A stretch of 64,000 nt of DNA from Prorocentrum cordatum (GCA_963575745.1 CAUYUJ010020704.1:330407-394406), one strand, 5' to 3'. Numbered from the stretch's first letter, positions 1 to 10,968 are shown. Notes: generated by a model from the letters alone, not told the origin. Translations and numbers: made by a program.

Positions 1-758
1 ATTTGTTTGTTTTTGGTTGTGCTGGCTTCTTTCAATCATGCCGCCACCTTGGCTTGCATCAGTACACATGTCGCACGCTTGCTTTCACAGTCAAAGTTGT
101 TCAGCAGTCGTCTTTCATGCCTAGTGAACCAACCGTTCTCCAGGGATTATGCCCACGGATGCTGAACTTTATTGCATGTTCTTCTCTGGTCGGCCAAGAG
201 TACATTTTCGGAAGACCGCGCATCGTGTTGTGATGTTCGATGCTAATTGCGTAGCCACATAATCGATGATGAAGCATTGTGCAATACATCCTTGCGGGGT
301 CTCAGGGTCAAGGCTCTCGTTGTGTGTAGTTTGCAAGTGGTTGTCAGAGCCATCGGGGATGCACACTCAGCGCGTTGTTCCTCTCTCCTCTTCTTCTCCC
401 TCCTCAGCATCCGCCTCTTACTTGTCCTTGTCCTCCTTCATTATCGTTCTGGCTGTGTCTCGCGATTTGAACGGCAATGCGATTTGATTCGCAGCGCCAG
501 TTGATGTGTGAGATGAGCGCCGCTAGTCGGAAATTGGGTTTTGCTGATGCAAGGTCGGTTAAACCTGTGGCCCATTTGGGGTAGGGTGACGGCGGAATAA
601 AGAAGATGTAACCGCTCTTCGGTTATTATCGCCGTGTGCCTGAGCTTGTGAGTAACCACGGACTGCTTGTTCTCGCCAATTGCAGAGTACTGGGTTGCTG
701 GCAGTTGGCCGCCTCATAGTGCACAAGTTATTGGGTTGATGCGCACGCGGGGCGTGCG
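1..758. other. No gene recognised
   Basis: This stretch has lower GC than most of the window and no long repeat. Short open frames occur on both strands, but none has a recognisable domain, a convincing start context or a splice pattern. It may be intergenic or intronic. Confidence 0.4.
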
Positions 759-1024
759 GTGGCACGCAGCGCGCGAGTGCTGAGGCAATGCTGTTGCGTC
801 CACGGGCTCGGTCTTTCCTGCTCGTCACCCTTCTTCCGTCACTTCCCACCCCTCTTTTCCAATCTCTCCTTTTTTGATACTTGCTCATCGTGGGTACCAC
901 TCCCTCTCTCCCCTGGCCCTCACGTGCATGATATTTTCTCGCACAGCACGTCCAGTCAGAGCGTTGTCGGCCCTCCAAAGCGATGCCCAGGCCCAGGGGG
1001 AGGGCTTCCGGGGCCCCTGCGTGT

Positions 1025-1082
1025 CCTTCTTCTTCTTCTTCTTCTTCTCCTCCTCCTCCTCCTCCTCCTCCTCCTCCTCTTC
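1025..1082. repeat. TTC then TCC triplet tract
   Basis: A TTC run passes directly into a TCC run. It has no stop codons in several frames, so overlapping open frames here (poly-Phe, poly-Ser or poly-Glu) are compositional artefacts. Confidence 0.9.
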
Positions 1083-1570
1083 TTTGGCCTCGTTTGGGTC
1101 CCTCTTGGGACCCTCTGGAAGACTTTTTTGTCGTCTTGGGGAGGCCTCTTGGGCGGGCCCTCTTGGCCGTCTCAAGGCCCTCTTGGGGGCCTCTCGGGCC
1201 GTCTTGGGTTTGGAGACGCCTGGGACGGCGAGGCCGCCCAAATTGTTCCCACTGTCACGGGCGAGCAGCGAATTTTGCCTTTTGGGAGCCCGGGCGTTCC
1301 AACACTGCGTCCAGGCGGACGGCCCAAGATTGACCGGGAGGATCGCCAGGAGAGCCCCAGGGTGCGGCTTTCTCGGCGGTCCTCTCGGAGCACTCGCGTG
1401 CCGTCTTGGGGGCCTCGTGGGCCACCTGGGCGCCGTGCTGGGCCGCTGGCTCACCCGGGCTGTCTCGGGGTCCTCTTGGACTGTCGTGGCGCCCGCTTTG
1501 GGCCCTCTTGGGCCGTGTCGCGGGGATCTCTGGCCCCGGAAGGTGCGCTCCGGGGAGCTCGCCCCGCCTC
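1083..1570 (+). repeat. CTTGGG-type degenerate minisatellite
   Basis: Irregular reiteration of a roughly 11-base motif close to CCTCTTGGGGG. Read on the + strand it gives pseudo-protein rich in W, G, P and L (for example GLVWVPLGTLW). The same motif recurs at 50.4-50.7, 52.4-53.2 (inverted) and 53.6-54.1 kb, so it is a dispersed repeat and not a gene. Confidence 0.7.
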
Positions 1571-2336
1571 CCTTCCCCCCCTTGGGAGGGGGATCGGCCT
1601 CGCGCAGATGGGGGTTGGGGGGAGGGGGCAGGGCTTCTTAGAAGCACCCCTGCTTCTGAGAAGGCGCGGGCCTTATCTATAGGGCAGGTGCCTTCTAAGG
1701 AGCAGCCTCCTTCTAAGAAGCCTTCCCCGCTCCCCCTTTCCTTTCCCTTGTGCGCGTTACCAAAGGAAACGGGCAGGGAGCGACAGTCAATTATCTCACA
1801 CGCGTTTTCACACCCGGCGAGGTTCGGCGGATTCTGATATATCTTCCTGCTCCTCGTCCTGCTCTCTCGTTTTCCTCCCTCTCCTCCCCCTCTTCCGCCC
1901 CTCCTCTTTCCCTTGCCCACGCCACAGTGATTTTGGGTGTGCCGTCCTATCCGCGCCACAGTGCTGCCAAGTTTCTCGGCCTCCTCCTTGTTGGTCCGTC
2001 CTCATCATCCTCCGTTGCTTCATCGTGGAGTTTCCACCTCATCCGTTCGGGCGCCGGCAGGGTTCCCGCCCAAATTCCCATCCTCGGGCGGGTGGTAAGG
2101 GGGGGTGGCCCAAATAGGGGGTGAAGAAGAACAAGGCCTTAAGGGGCAGTTCAGGGCCCCTTTTCGGGCCAGCAAGGGCTCAAAAGGGCTTCGCGCCCTT
2201 TCCTTCATTCCCTCGCCCCCTCCTGCCTGGCGAGGCCTGGGGAGCTGCTCACGAAGCACCCGCTGGTCCGGAAGGCCCCTGGCCGCCATCCTCCTTCCCT
2301 CGTCCTCCGTCCTGCCTCTCCTCAGCCTTCTTCCCT
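1571..2336. other. Unassigned GC-rich DNA with CTTCT/AGAAG cluster
   Basis: Positions 1636-1722 hold four closely spaced imperfect palindromes of the form CTTCTNAGAAG. The remainder is C/T-rich on the + strand. No gene is recognised. Confidence 0.4.
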
Positions 2337-2410
2337 CCCCCTCCCCCTCCTCCTCCTCCTCCTCCTCCTCCTCCTCCTCCTCCTCCTCCTCCTCCTCCTC
2401 CTCCTCCTCG
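2337..2410. repeat. (CCT)n microsatellite
   Basis: A nearly pure CCT run that ends directly before the spliced-leader-like sequence at 2412. Confidence 0.9.
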
Positions 2411-2411
2411 C

Positions 2412-2432
2412 CCGTAGCCGTTTTGGCCCACG
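2412..2432 (+). other. Degraded dinoflagellate spliced-leader relic
   Basis: Eighteen of 21 bases match the dinoflagellate spliced leader: it begins CCGTAGCC, keeps TTTTGGC, and differs at three positions in the centre and 3' end. It lies about 200 bases upstream of the first LINE ORF1-like segment on the same strand. Genomic leader copies are known marks of trans-spliced mRNAs reinserted through cDNA. With three mismatches and only 21 bases, a chance match after a long C/T tract is less likely but possible. Confidence 0.5.
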
Positions 2433-2634
2433 GTGGTGGATACCGCTAGTCCGTGGCAGGCAAGTCTTCCTGAAGTCTGGCAGGGCCCTTCTTCCACGCA
2501 CCCAGCGCTCGGGTCGGTGGGTATACGGAGGTATTTCCCGTTCCTGCTGCCCCAGGCGCACAGAGCCTCATGTCTGGTGATGTCATGCCTGCCGTCAAGC
2601 TAGCGAAGGGGCTTTAGAAAACCCAAGAAGGCTC

Positions 2635-3645
2635 GTGGACAATCTGGTGCCCCCGTGGATGGTGACGGCGTGGCTGATAATGCAAGCGGCTCTTCTGTGC
2701 ATTCAGCTGTTGGCGGTTATCGTGCTGCGGCCCCTGGCCTTTCTCAGCCTGCTGGCGAAGGAGATCTGGACGACGACAGCGATGAATAATGGCACAGCGA
2801 CGACTATGCGCGCAGGCTTGCAGCAGAAGTTCTATCCAGCAATATGGCAGAACACTGTGACGAACTGGTCCGCGATCTCACGACCGTCGTCTCCTCGGCT
2901 GTTTCTGACCAGGTCAAAGACTTTGCATCTCAGCTTGCTGACCATGCTCTTGATGGCAATTTCGCAGAAGGCGTCCAGCAGCTCCCCAACATGGCAGGCG
3001 ATGCCTCCGCGCGATTTTGCGCTGGCAAGTTCAACTCGTTCCAGAGAAGGTTACAGGAACAGCTCGACGGCCACCAGATCAATATTCGGCCCCGCGGAAC
3101 CTGTCTCGATGAACGCGATATTGTGCTGAAGACCCTTCGTGAAAATATTCCAGAGCTTCGTGGTGCCCTCGCGCTGGCCATCGCCAAAACGTAGCCTGTT
3201 CTAGCCAGTGCTGCTGGATTCGACAGGGAAGTCGACACGACGATTATCAGAGTCATGTCCTCCAAGCTTGTCAACCTCGAGGCCGTGCAGCAGGCTCTCG
3301 CTGACTGGATTGCTGAGTCGGGAGTCGAGGCCAAGTACTTCACGATCGCTTCCGTCGAGGACGTCGCTAGGCACTTAGCCATGCAGTTTACTGGAGCTGC
3401 TGGCCCTGCCGCTCGACGGGTCACCCATGCTCGTGGAGCCCAGCGCATCGCGCCTGGCCAATGGAAGCGCTTTGGAATCATGGCGACCGACAACCAGCAA
3501 GCGTCGCCCCGCATCGGCGCCGACAAGAAACCATGACATATCAAGCTCGAGATCCAGGGGCGCAAGCTGCGTGAGGCCTTCCGTGAGATCGACAGCCCCA
3601 AGCGCTGGTTCTTCGATCGCGACCGCGAGTGCATCACGGCCGGGT
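2635..3645 (+). pseudogene. LINE A, ORF1-like protein segments (decayed)
   Basis: Two adjacent open segments read like one disrupted protein. Positions 2844-3194 (frame with MAEHCDELVRDLTTVVSS) are helical and charged. Positions 3255-3536 continue with ARHLAMQFTGAAGPAARRV, then a WKRF motif and an ADKKP stretch ended by TGA. The same frame carries on past the stop with IQGRKLREAFREIDSPKRWF. This order (aromatic/charged core, a DK-type strand, then an ELR-like helix) resembles the N-terminal region that precedes the endonuclease in dinoflagellate LINEs. The in-frame stop at 3534-3536 and a second one near 3645 make it a pseudogene. The family assignment comes from recall of the pattern, with no search behind it. 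Confidence 0.5.
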
Positions 3646-3659
3646 GAGGTCCAGTGCTT

Positions 3660-4570
3660 CGTCTCGCCCCCAACCCTGGGGCATCGCCTCGGAGATCGCG
3701 CGGGCCGACAACATCGCCCAGCAGCTTGGTCTACCCAAAGAGCGCTTGGCTGCAGCGGCCAAGACCATCATTGCAATTCCTGGGTCTGCTGAGTGGAGCC
3801 TTCGACGGCTTCGCGTCTGGCATTCATGGCGAGTTTACTGGCGCCCCCACATTCTCATTCACGTCGCGGGGTACCAGGGCACTCCTGCAGTACCAGGGTG
3901 CCAACGCGAAGCCGAGGCTCGCCTAATTACCTCGAGCGCCTGGACTTCACCCGCGGAGTTGATTCTCTCCAGGAGGTGCATTGGGACGAGGGGCAGCCGG
4001 CCGACTTCCTCGCCAAGGCGGTTCCTGCCGCTCGGCCTTGCAACAGCTCCTGCGAGGGGTCGGAAGTCAAAGGTGGTGTTGCTGCTATTATTCCATCGCG
4101 GTGTCATGCTGAGGTCTCCCATCTCTCTCTGGTTACTGGCCGAATGTTGCGAATCGCGCTGCAACTGGAGGGCGTCCGCATCTTTCATTTCGACGTGCAT
4201 AACCATGACCTCGCCAACGCACGCCTCAGTTCGCTGTCGAAAGTTTTGGCAGCCGACGTGCAGGTGGCGCAGGCCAGCCCTTTGCACGACGCGGCGGTGG
4301 TCCACGGCGGCATGAGCTCCCCCTCTTCTGCTTCGTCGGCCCCGTCGGCCTCTTGCTGAGGGTAATGGGCAGCGTGCTCGCGCGGCGCGCTTGTCCCAGA
4401 CGCTTCGCTCACCTGCAGAGATTTCGTCGGGTGGGCCAGCGCTCCTACCAGGGTGGGGCTGACAACTTCGCGGCTTGGATGGGCTGTTGCGTCGACTACG
4501 TCTCCGGGCTGCTGGTCGATCCCCCCTTGGCGGACCACTTCCCCCATTGCTCGCGGAGGTGGCCGCCGAG
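3660..4570 (+). pseudogene. LINE A, endonuclease/exonuclease/phosphatase domain (decayed)
   Basis: The frame starting near 3793 carries the middle of a LINE apurinic-like endonuclease: a GGVAAIIPSR strand, then GRMLRIALQLEGVRIFHFDV followed by HNHDL, where the family has the strand-strand-HN core. A VVHGGMSS stretch sits where GGDFN is expected, so the catalytic Asp position reads Met. In another frame, near 4480-4545, YVSGLLVDPPLADHFP looks like the C-terminal DY...SDH.P element of the domain. At least one frameshift separates these parts. The domain would nick target DNA for target-primed reverse transcription. No RT domain follows, so LINE A is 3' truncated. Confidence 0.6.
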
Positions 4571-5026
4571 GGCGCCGACGTCGCCGCGAAGCGGGCATGC
4601 GTGGCAGGCTGGTATGGATGCGCTATCTCTCGTGAGCGCCTCCGTCGGAAGCCTCCGCTCGCGCCGCCCGACCTTCGGGCGAGGCCATGCGCTTGATGAT
4701 GCAGCTATCCAAGCGGCACTTCGCCATGGCCACCTGGCGCCCAGGCCCGCCCCGCGCGGCCGTGTACCTTCGCATCCACTTTCAATGTTCGGTCGGGCGT
4801 GGCAGCGCTGAACGGCACGGCCGTGAACTGAGTGCGATTCCAGCGCCGCGCGCGCGTCGCAAGCCTCGCCGCTGCCAGTGGTCTTTCCACTGGCGATCCC
4901 GACCTAGACCCGAGGGGCCCCGCGTTCAACGATATCCCAAGCTTCTCAGCGGAATGCCGCTCCCCCAACGAGACCGAGAGCAACGCGCAGCACGGCCCTG
5001 GAGCGGGCCCCCATCCGCCCCCCCCC

Positions 5027-5028
<2 letters not shown>
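4571..5028 (+). other. Probable remnant downstream of the LINE A endonuclease
   Basis: Open frames continue without recognisable motifs and end in a poly-C run and a CA microsatellite. It could be the linker that would lead into the missing reverse transcriptase. Confidence 0.25.
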
Positions 5029-5068
<40 letters not shown>

Positions 5069-5106
5069 CACACACACACACGCACACGCGCACACGCACG
5101 CACGCA
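5029..5106. repeat. (CA)n microsatellite
   Basis: CA repeats with occasional CG interruptions towards the 3' end, preceded by a poly-C run. Confidence 0.95.
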
Positions 5107-6030
5107 GATGCTGACTTGGAAGCGATGGGCAAGAAACAGGTGGGCCTCTCGCGGCCGCCGCCTCCACCGGCACTCGAGGGCGACTTGATGTCTGATCGCG
5201 AGTTCGAATGCATCTTTGGCCCCCGCCCAGAGCCGCCGGTAGAGTCGCAGGGGCGCCCCTCTGCCCCCTCAAGTGCCGCGCCGCCCTTGCCGGCCGCGGG
5301 CTCATCAAGCCCTCCGCCATCAGGACCTGATGCGGGCGTTCTTGCTTGGATAGGCTCTTCTTCCTCGTCAGCGCATGCTTTGGTTCCTGCCGCGGCGCCT
5401 GTTGACGCGTCTCCGACCTGCTCCAGACACCCCGGGCTGCATGGCCGCGTCGTCGAAAGCGAGGACAGCGAACTTGAGGTCGAGTCCAGGAGATTGCGGG
5501 CGCCGCGACGCCGCCTGACATGACCGTTCCGCCGCTCCCCGCGCCGCATTTGGTTGACCCCTCCTCGTCAGAGACTCCGTCGACGCCTCGCCCCGACGCT
5601 GCCCCCCCCCCCCCCTGCTGATGACCAGGGCCCCCTTGACTGCAGCCTCCAGCTGTGCGTGGCGCTGGTCCACATCATGTTCTCCAGGCCCATGCTGTCC
5701 GCGATGAGCGAGTGCTCCCTGTCCATCGCCCTCCTGCCGAATATGATCGCGGAAACCCTGGTCCTCCTGCTGTCGGCGCTGGGCCCAGCGGCGCGCACGC
5801 TGCCTGCGACTTCAACGCGAGCGGGCTCCTACCTTCCACTGCGTTGGCTCTGCAGCTCGCGCTGGAGGCTCTCGCTCGCGGCGTCGCCCCGCGCCGTTCT
5901 TCTGCGGCAGCGATGTCGGCGGCTTCCTCGTCTGCGGACTCGCCATCAACGGCGCTGCCTGTCTGGCCTACCTATCCCGAGGCGATCTCTACACCTTAGC
6001 TGGCTAACGCTCTGCGTGCCCTGAACAACC
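5107..6030. other. Proline/serine-rich open frame, no function visible
   Basis: A + strand frame stays open from the CA repeat to 5523 and encodes a Pro/Ser/Ala-rich sequence that becomes acidic near its end (SEDSELEVES). No domain is recognised. Composition alone could explain it; it might also be a low-complexity 5' part of LINE B. Confidence 0.3.
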
Positions 6031-6047
6031 TGTGCCCCGAGGTCTCC

Positions 6048-6587
6048 GTGGACAAGAAGGAGCTGGCCTGCTGGGTGCTGAACGACCCTAGCTGCCTCTT
6101 GGGAGAGAACGAAGCAAGTCCACGCGATGGGGAGCTGGAGAGCATGTCCGATCCCGGCGCGCAGGAAGTGTTTGATGATGCGCCTGAATTTATCGAACTT
6201 TGTGCTGGCGGAGATGCCGTGGCCAGCGACTCGGAGGATGGCGGGTCTGCGCCGCGGACGCTGATTGGCGCCCCCTCGGGCGCGCACGCTGCCGCCGAAG
6301 ACTGCGACGACGTCGACCCCAACTTCGCGCGCCTGGCGGGCGATGTCGACATGGCCCCTGCTGGGGCTCACGTCGACGACGCAGATGACCCCGCCCACGT
6401 TGCCCCCGCGGGCTTGGAGGGCGCCTTCCCCGACCGCGCGCCCTTCGACCCCGTGTCGCAGGAGGCGTTCGGCGACGCGTCCGCGGACCTCGTCGCCCTG
6501 TCCGACGCCGACGGCGTCGCCGCCTCCGCCGCCCACCGCGACGCCGCGCCCCTGAGTGCCCCAGAGGGCGCTCGGCCGAGCGCGTAG
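6048..6587 (+). CDS. Hypothetical acidic, alanine-rich protein
   Basis: A 179-codon open frame starting at ATG (MDKKELACWVLNDPSCLL). The frame is also open upstream of that ATG back to about 5996, so the start is uncertain. The product is strongly acidic and Ala/Asp-rich with no visible domain, signal peptide or membrane segment. It lies on the same strand and upstream of the LINE B ORF1-like segment, so it could be part of that element. Function unknown. Confidence 0.3.
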   Translation: MDKKELACWVLNDPSCLLGENEASPRDGELESMSDPGAQEVFDDAPEFIELCAGGDAVASDSEDGGSAPRTLIGAPSGAHAAAEDCDDVDPNFARLAGDVDMAPAGAHVDDADDPAHVAPAGLEGAFPDRAPFDPVSQEAFGDASADLVALSDADGVAASAAHRDAAPLSAPEGARPSA

Positions 6588-7439
6588 CGGGCGAGCAGAG
6601 GACTCTTGCCCCCAGGGACGCTTGCCCTTCCTCTTCCTCCTCCTCCTCCTCCTCCTCTTCCTCCGGTCGTCGCAGGCCCGAGCGGGCCCTGCTGTCTCGA
6701 ACTCTGGGGCGGCGCGCTGAGGCGGCGGGCCAAGTGGCTCCCGCTCCTGCCAGTCGCGCCCCTTCCTCCCCTCGGCGGCGCTGGGGGGCCATGGGAGACG
6801 GCGGCCGGTCGAATGGGGGGGGCGCGCGCGCCCGTCGAGGGGGAGGGCGAGGACAATAATGCAGTGCGCAACGGTGGCAATGGCTTCGGCGAGGCTGCTG
6901 AATGCTCTGCCCACCCCTGGCACGAGACGCGCTCGCCCTCGCGCCGCTCTGAAGGCCCAGCCAGATGGACATGTGCGCGGCGCGGGTGCACGGGGAATCC
7001 GCGGCCGCGGGGCCATTGCGAGCGCCGCAGGGAGACCCTCGTCGAGGCGCCCGCCGAGAGCGCGCAGGCGGCGCTGGGCGGCAGTCGCTCGCGCCGCCCT
7101 TCTCGACTTCGCTTTGCTTTTCGCGACGTCGCGATTATCTTCCCGGCGGCGCTGAGCCAGGGGGAGTCTGTGGACAGCGTGCCCTGGGCGCGACCATGTC
7201 GGCAAAATGGCTCGAGCAGCCCATCCCGCTTGCAGAGCGCGCTGGCGACTCCGCAGCGGCAGGCCGACGTCGCAAACATCTGGGCGAGTTGCGCAAGGGC
7301 ACCGAGGAAGAGCCATTGCAGCAGCGGCTATCCCCCCGTGGCGCCCGCGCATCCAAGTTGGAGGAGACCCCTCGGCACTGGGCTCCGGAAATTGGACACC
7401 CACCACGCGCGCGTCACCAAGCGGCGCCAGACCGTCGCG
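6588..7439. other. Very GC-rich unassigned DNA
   Basis: Open frames exist on both strands because stops are rare at this GC content. A short TCC run lies at about 6633-6662. No motif supports a gene. Confidence 0.35.
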
Positions 7440-8134
7440 GAATTGTCCGATCATCTCGCCGGCGCTGACAAGAAGTGTGAACGTTCGGTTGCGCAGTTTG
7501 CGGGTGGTGCGGGGTCAGCAGGGCCAGTGCCGCCTCCTCCACCTGCCGAGGCTTCCATCGCTGTGACGGCGAGGGCGACCTCTCGGAGCTCATCGACGTG
7601 GGCGGTTACCTCGACGCGGGTGGGTTCGAGGTGCCCGGCGAAGATGCCCAGGCTATAAGTGAACGGCTCGACCTGCCACGCCATCAGCTGCAGGACCTGG
7701 CCAAGGGTCTCTTCTCAGGGGCGGTCGAGAAGACGGAGTCTTTTAAAGTGGCGCACGCGGAGCACGTGCAACGGCTTCAGAAGAAGCGCGATGGACCACG
7801 CGGCCAAGTTCAACCAGGCGGCGCAGCGCCGCCATCCGATAAGAAGGATGAGGCCACCGAGAAGAAGGTCACTTTGGCCCCAGCTGTTAGACGTGCTGCG
7901 CCAGCTCCAGCTGCTGATGCCGTTCCGCCAGCCCACGCAGTCAAAGTTCGCGACCGCGCAAAGGCCCGCGCAAGCGGGGAAAACTTCCAGCCGAGACCCC
8001 CTCACCGCCGAGCCTCATGCTGTTGCGTGAGGGTCTACGTAGTCGACGCGGCGAGGGGGTCATCATCTGCGTTGCCAGGACAACCTGGCGCGCCGCGTCT
8101 ACTACTGAGAGCCATGGTCAGGCTCGCTCTGTGA
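7440..8134 (+). pseudogene. LINE B, ORF1-like segment
   Basis: Positions 7598-8134 encode a helical, charged stretch (DLPRHQLQDLAKGLFSGAVE and a following coiled-coil-like HAEHVQRLQKKRD). The preceding frame at 7445-7500 reads ADKKCERSVAQFAGG. Position, strand and character fit the protein region that precedes the endonuclease in this LINE type. No catalytic motif is expected here. Frames change between segments, so it is probably not translatable as one protein. Confidence 0.35.
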
Positions 8135-8544
8135 GCCGCAATCCGTTAGGCGCTCTCGCTCTATCTTAGAACCTCTATCTTCCGCGCGCGCGGCCATCGT
8201 CGCCGAGCTACCAGTGTCGTGTCCCCCGCGACGGGCAGCGTAGACCATGATTTTGATAGGCTTGTGGGTCGCCCTGCCCGCCGCCGGCCCCCCCCCGCGT
8301 CGTGGTTGAGCGCGTTCTCTGGCTCGCCCTCGTTGCTCCTTTTCGGTGCGACCGAAGGCCTATTTCAATTTCCTCGGTTGCTCCTCGGATGGCCCCGCGG
8401 GGGCCCGCCCCGTGCCTCGGCTGGCTCTCTGGGGCGCCCCACCCCTGGCAAGATTTGCATGGGGCCGCCAGTTGCGACCGGCGCACCGTCCAGGTATGCG
8501 CTCAAGCCGCGCCATTTGCTTTGACCCCCCCCTTGTCCTTGGAG

Positions 8545-9260
8545 ACGTCAGTTTCAACCTGAGAGTGGAGACTGTCAGCTGCGCTGCGTGGTCAACACTC
8601 CAGAAGTGGCCGCCCCACGCGCAGGCGCGTGTGATATTGCTGCAAGAGCATCGCCTTCGGCAAGGTGATGAAAGGGGATAGAACCTCCTCTTGGGCTTAG
8701 GCGCAAGGGTGGCAATTCCTCCATGTTTCTGCCTTCGTCGCCGTGGCTGGGGTGACCTCTGCTGGGGTGGGTATCCTTGCCGTGGCCTCCATGGGGCTGA
8801 GACCCCATCCTGGTGGTCGCGTCTTGTCTCCCCCACGCGGTTCTCGCCGGCATTCTTGACGCCCCAGGGGGAGGCACATGTATTTCACCAGTGTCTATCT
8901 GTACCACAGCCAGTGCACGGGCGATGCCGACGTCGGCATCCTGGCGCGCGCTGCTGCTGCGCTTGCGCTCTGGTCTGGCCCATGCACTCACTGTCGGCGG
9001 AGATCTGAACCTCGAGCCGAGTCTGCTGCCCGATTCCGATGTTGCTAAGTCCTGTCACGGGCGCCAGTGTGACCCCGGGCGGTGCTCGAGGGACCTGCAT
9101 TACTGCGGGGGGCACTCGTCTGCTTGATTATTTTGCGGTCTCTAATGGACTCGTGTGCTCACAGAGGTCTCGGCGCCCCCCGCTGCTAGCGCGTCGCCCC
9201 GCGCCCTGGAGTTCCACCCCCTGTTGGCCCCTCTGCGTGGGCTGAAGTTTAGGGGGCCTC
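8545..9260 (+). pseudogene. LINE B, endonuclease/exonuclease/phosphatase domain
   Basis: All main blocks of a LINE endonuclease can be read in order, spread over three frames. The N-terminal strand and catalytic Glu are in VILLQEHRLRQ (Glu in QEH at 8643-8651). A central stretch is LAGILDAPGGGTCISPVS. The Asp/Asn core is LTVGGDLNLEPSLL near 8990-9025. The C-terminal element GGTRLLDYFAVSNGL lies at about 9105-9150. The catalytic E, D and N are thus present. The changes of frame (8346-8681, 8813-9127, 9039-9245) show indel decay. It is about 4 kb downstream of the LINE A endonuclease and is a separate copy, since both carry the same domain. Confidence 0.75.
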
Positions 9261-10285
9261 CCGCCGTGCCCACTGAGCATATCGTCGGTCGTCCTTCTCG
9301 GCCACCTGGCAGGGCAGGAGCTGCCCGGCTAGGTCAGCAGATGCTTGAGTTGGTGCGCTCGGGAGACGCGATGCGCGCGCGGCGCGAGCTGGGCCAGGTC
9401 AACCGCGTCTGGGCCAAACCCTCTGAGCTCGAGCTCGCCGGGGCCCGAAGAGTCCAGCTTCCGTGTTGGGGTGTCCGAAGAAAACGGCGGCAGCGCCAAT
9501 GGGTCCTGGTCCTGGGGCAAGATGGGGGGCCTTGTTGGGCAGCTCAAGTTTTTGCTATCAAGTGGCTCACCCATTGGTTTAAGGTTTAGTGCCATGTCTT
9601 TGAGGCGGTGGGCATGTGCCAAGCCACTCAGGTCGCCGCTGGCACTATTGCCCGCCCGCCGTTCCTGGAGAGGTATCTTCAGCAGCGCGACGGGTGGCAT
9701 AATGACGTGCTTCAATGCATGCGAGACATAAGCATGCAGGGGGCTGACGGACCCTGTGAGTTGCTCGGCGTTGCCTTCAACGCTGCGCAGGCCCAGGCTC
9801 AGCAAGCAATCGCTTGCAGCGTGGGGACAGTGGCTCCTGAGAACTGATGCGGATGCCGAGCGTGCCCGCGCTGCCATCCGAGGCGTTGCTCCGTGGGGGA
9901 CAACTTCCGCCCCGGCTTCCAATTGAATGGCGGGTGTGGAACCGCAGGCTTTGTTGGCCGCGAAGGTGGCAACATTTGTTTGGCTTCTGCAGTTTTCAGG
10001 ACCACCCGCGCCAGGTCCAGCGCACCCCCCCCCCTGTTCCCCCAAATCTCCCCTCAGGACCACGTGGGGGCGCAGTCGTAAGTTCTCTCGGTCTACGGCT
10101 GCTTCAGTAGATGGCTTTCACGTGTGACGCTTTGCCTCGCTCTCTGGCGAGTCATTGGACTTGGTTGCGACCATCTACTCGGCCATGGGGGCGAGCGGCC
10201 CCGCGCCTATCCAAGCTTCTGTTGCCATCGCGCCTTTGTTGGCCAAGCAAGCTGGAGGGTTCAGGCCCATCGGCTTCTTTCTCTG
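9261..10285 (+). pseudogene. LINE B, linker and first reverse-transcriptase motif
   Basis: After the endonuclease, + strand frames continue with charged helical sequence (RLGQQMLELVRSGDAMRARR, 9331-9390). Near 10205-10280 one frame reads VAIAPLLAKQAGGFRPIGFF, which is the P-K-x-GG-x-RPI motif that opens LINE reverse transcriptases (GGFRPIG at 10254-10274). It is followed at once by a TAG where a Tyr is expected. No later RT motif (the palm with its paired Asp, or the DD box) can be read before 11.3 kb, so the catalytic core is missing. Confidence 0.65.
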
Positions 10286-10800
10286 CCTATAGATTGCAGG
10301 GAAATCTAGAAGAGGGTGTGCTGTGTCCTGGGAAGAAAGGCATTGTCGCCCGCTTTTCACGCCGACAAGTTTACGCCCGCGTCAGACGCAGCGCGGGGGT
10401 GATCGGTTCGGGCAGAAGTTGCTGTGCAGGAAAGGCTTGTTTCAACCGTTCTCCTTTGGGACCTCTACACATCTTGTTAGGCGGTTGATCTTCAGCTCCT
10501 GCCCAAGCGCCGCATCGAAGGCGGATTCGGCCCAACTCGTGCCCAGCTTGACATCGGCATGTCAGCTTGGGTTGGTTCGTGCTCTGCCGACGTATGCCTG
10601 ATTTGTCAGCTTGGGTGGGTGCAGAGCAGTCCGTTCCAGTTGTGCCGCCAAGCTCGATCTGTCTGCTTGGGCGGGTTCGTGCTGGGCCGACGTCTGCTTT
10701 CCTGGGAGCGGTCACCCTTGGAGGGCACCTTTTGGAGGCATTCTGTCGCCAGACAGGGCGCGGCGCCGGAGCTTGTGAGGGCACCCTTTGGAGGCATTGC
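10286..10800 (+). repeat. Local direct repeats within the LINE B gap
   Basis: Blocks of about 33 bases recur: one pair starts near 10560 and 10660 (CAGCTTGGGTTGGTTCGTGC and its variant with GCGGG). A second pair starts near 10684 and 11010 (GGGCCGACG...TCCTGGGAGCGGT). The second pair flanks the MITE at 10803-10968. Confidence 0.55.
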
Positions 10801-10802
10801 GT

Positions 10803-10968
10803 GTCCGGCCGGTTTTAATACATGTTCCGCGTGCGGATCATGTATTAAAAATGCAAGGATTTAGTATTAAAAGCAACGATGAGTCCATGCATGAATTCAT
10901 TCATAAATTAGTCATGTATGAAAAAATATTATATTTTTAAAAAATCCAATGTGTTAAAAACTGCCCTG
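10803..10968. mobile_element. MITE-like element, copy 1 (about 166 bp)
   Basis: An AT-rich insertion in GC-rich DNA. The left end begins with a perfect hairpin: TTTTAATACATG, a loop containing TCCGCGTGCGGA (itself palindromic), then CATGTATTAAAA. The right end is TGTGTTAAAAACTGCCCTG followed by TA. A second copy with the same layout is at 62970-63134. The left outermost bases of this copy have diverged (CCGGCCGG instead of AGTGCCG). It encodes nothing. Terminal CAG...CTG bases and a TA flank suggest a Tc1/mariner-type non-autonomous element. Confidence 0.75.

Noticed and set aside
5029-5106. Telomere-like or origin-like repeat
   Set aside because: It is a plain CA microsatellite; no telomeric TTTAGGG runs occur in the window.
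5946-7454. 502-codon minus-strand frame
   Set aside because: Arg/Ala/Gly-rich reading of a very GC-rich segment that has an equally open and more structured + strand; no motif found.
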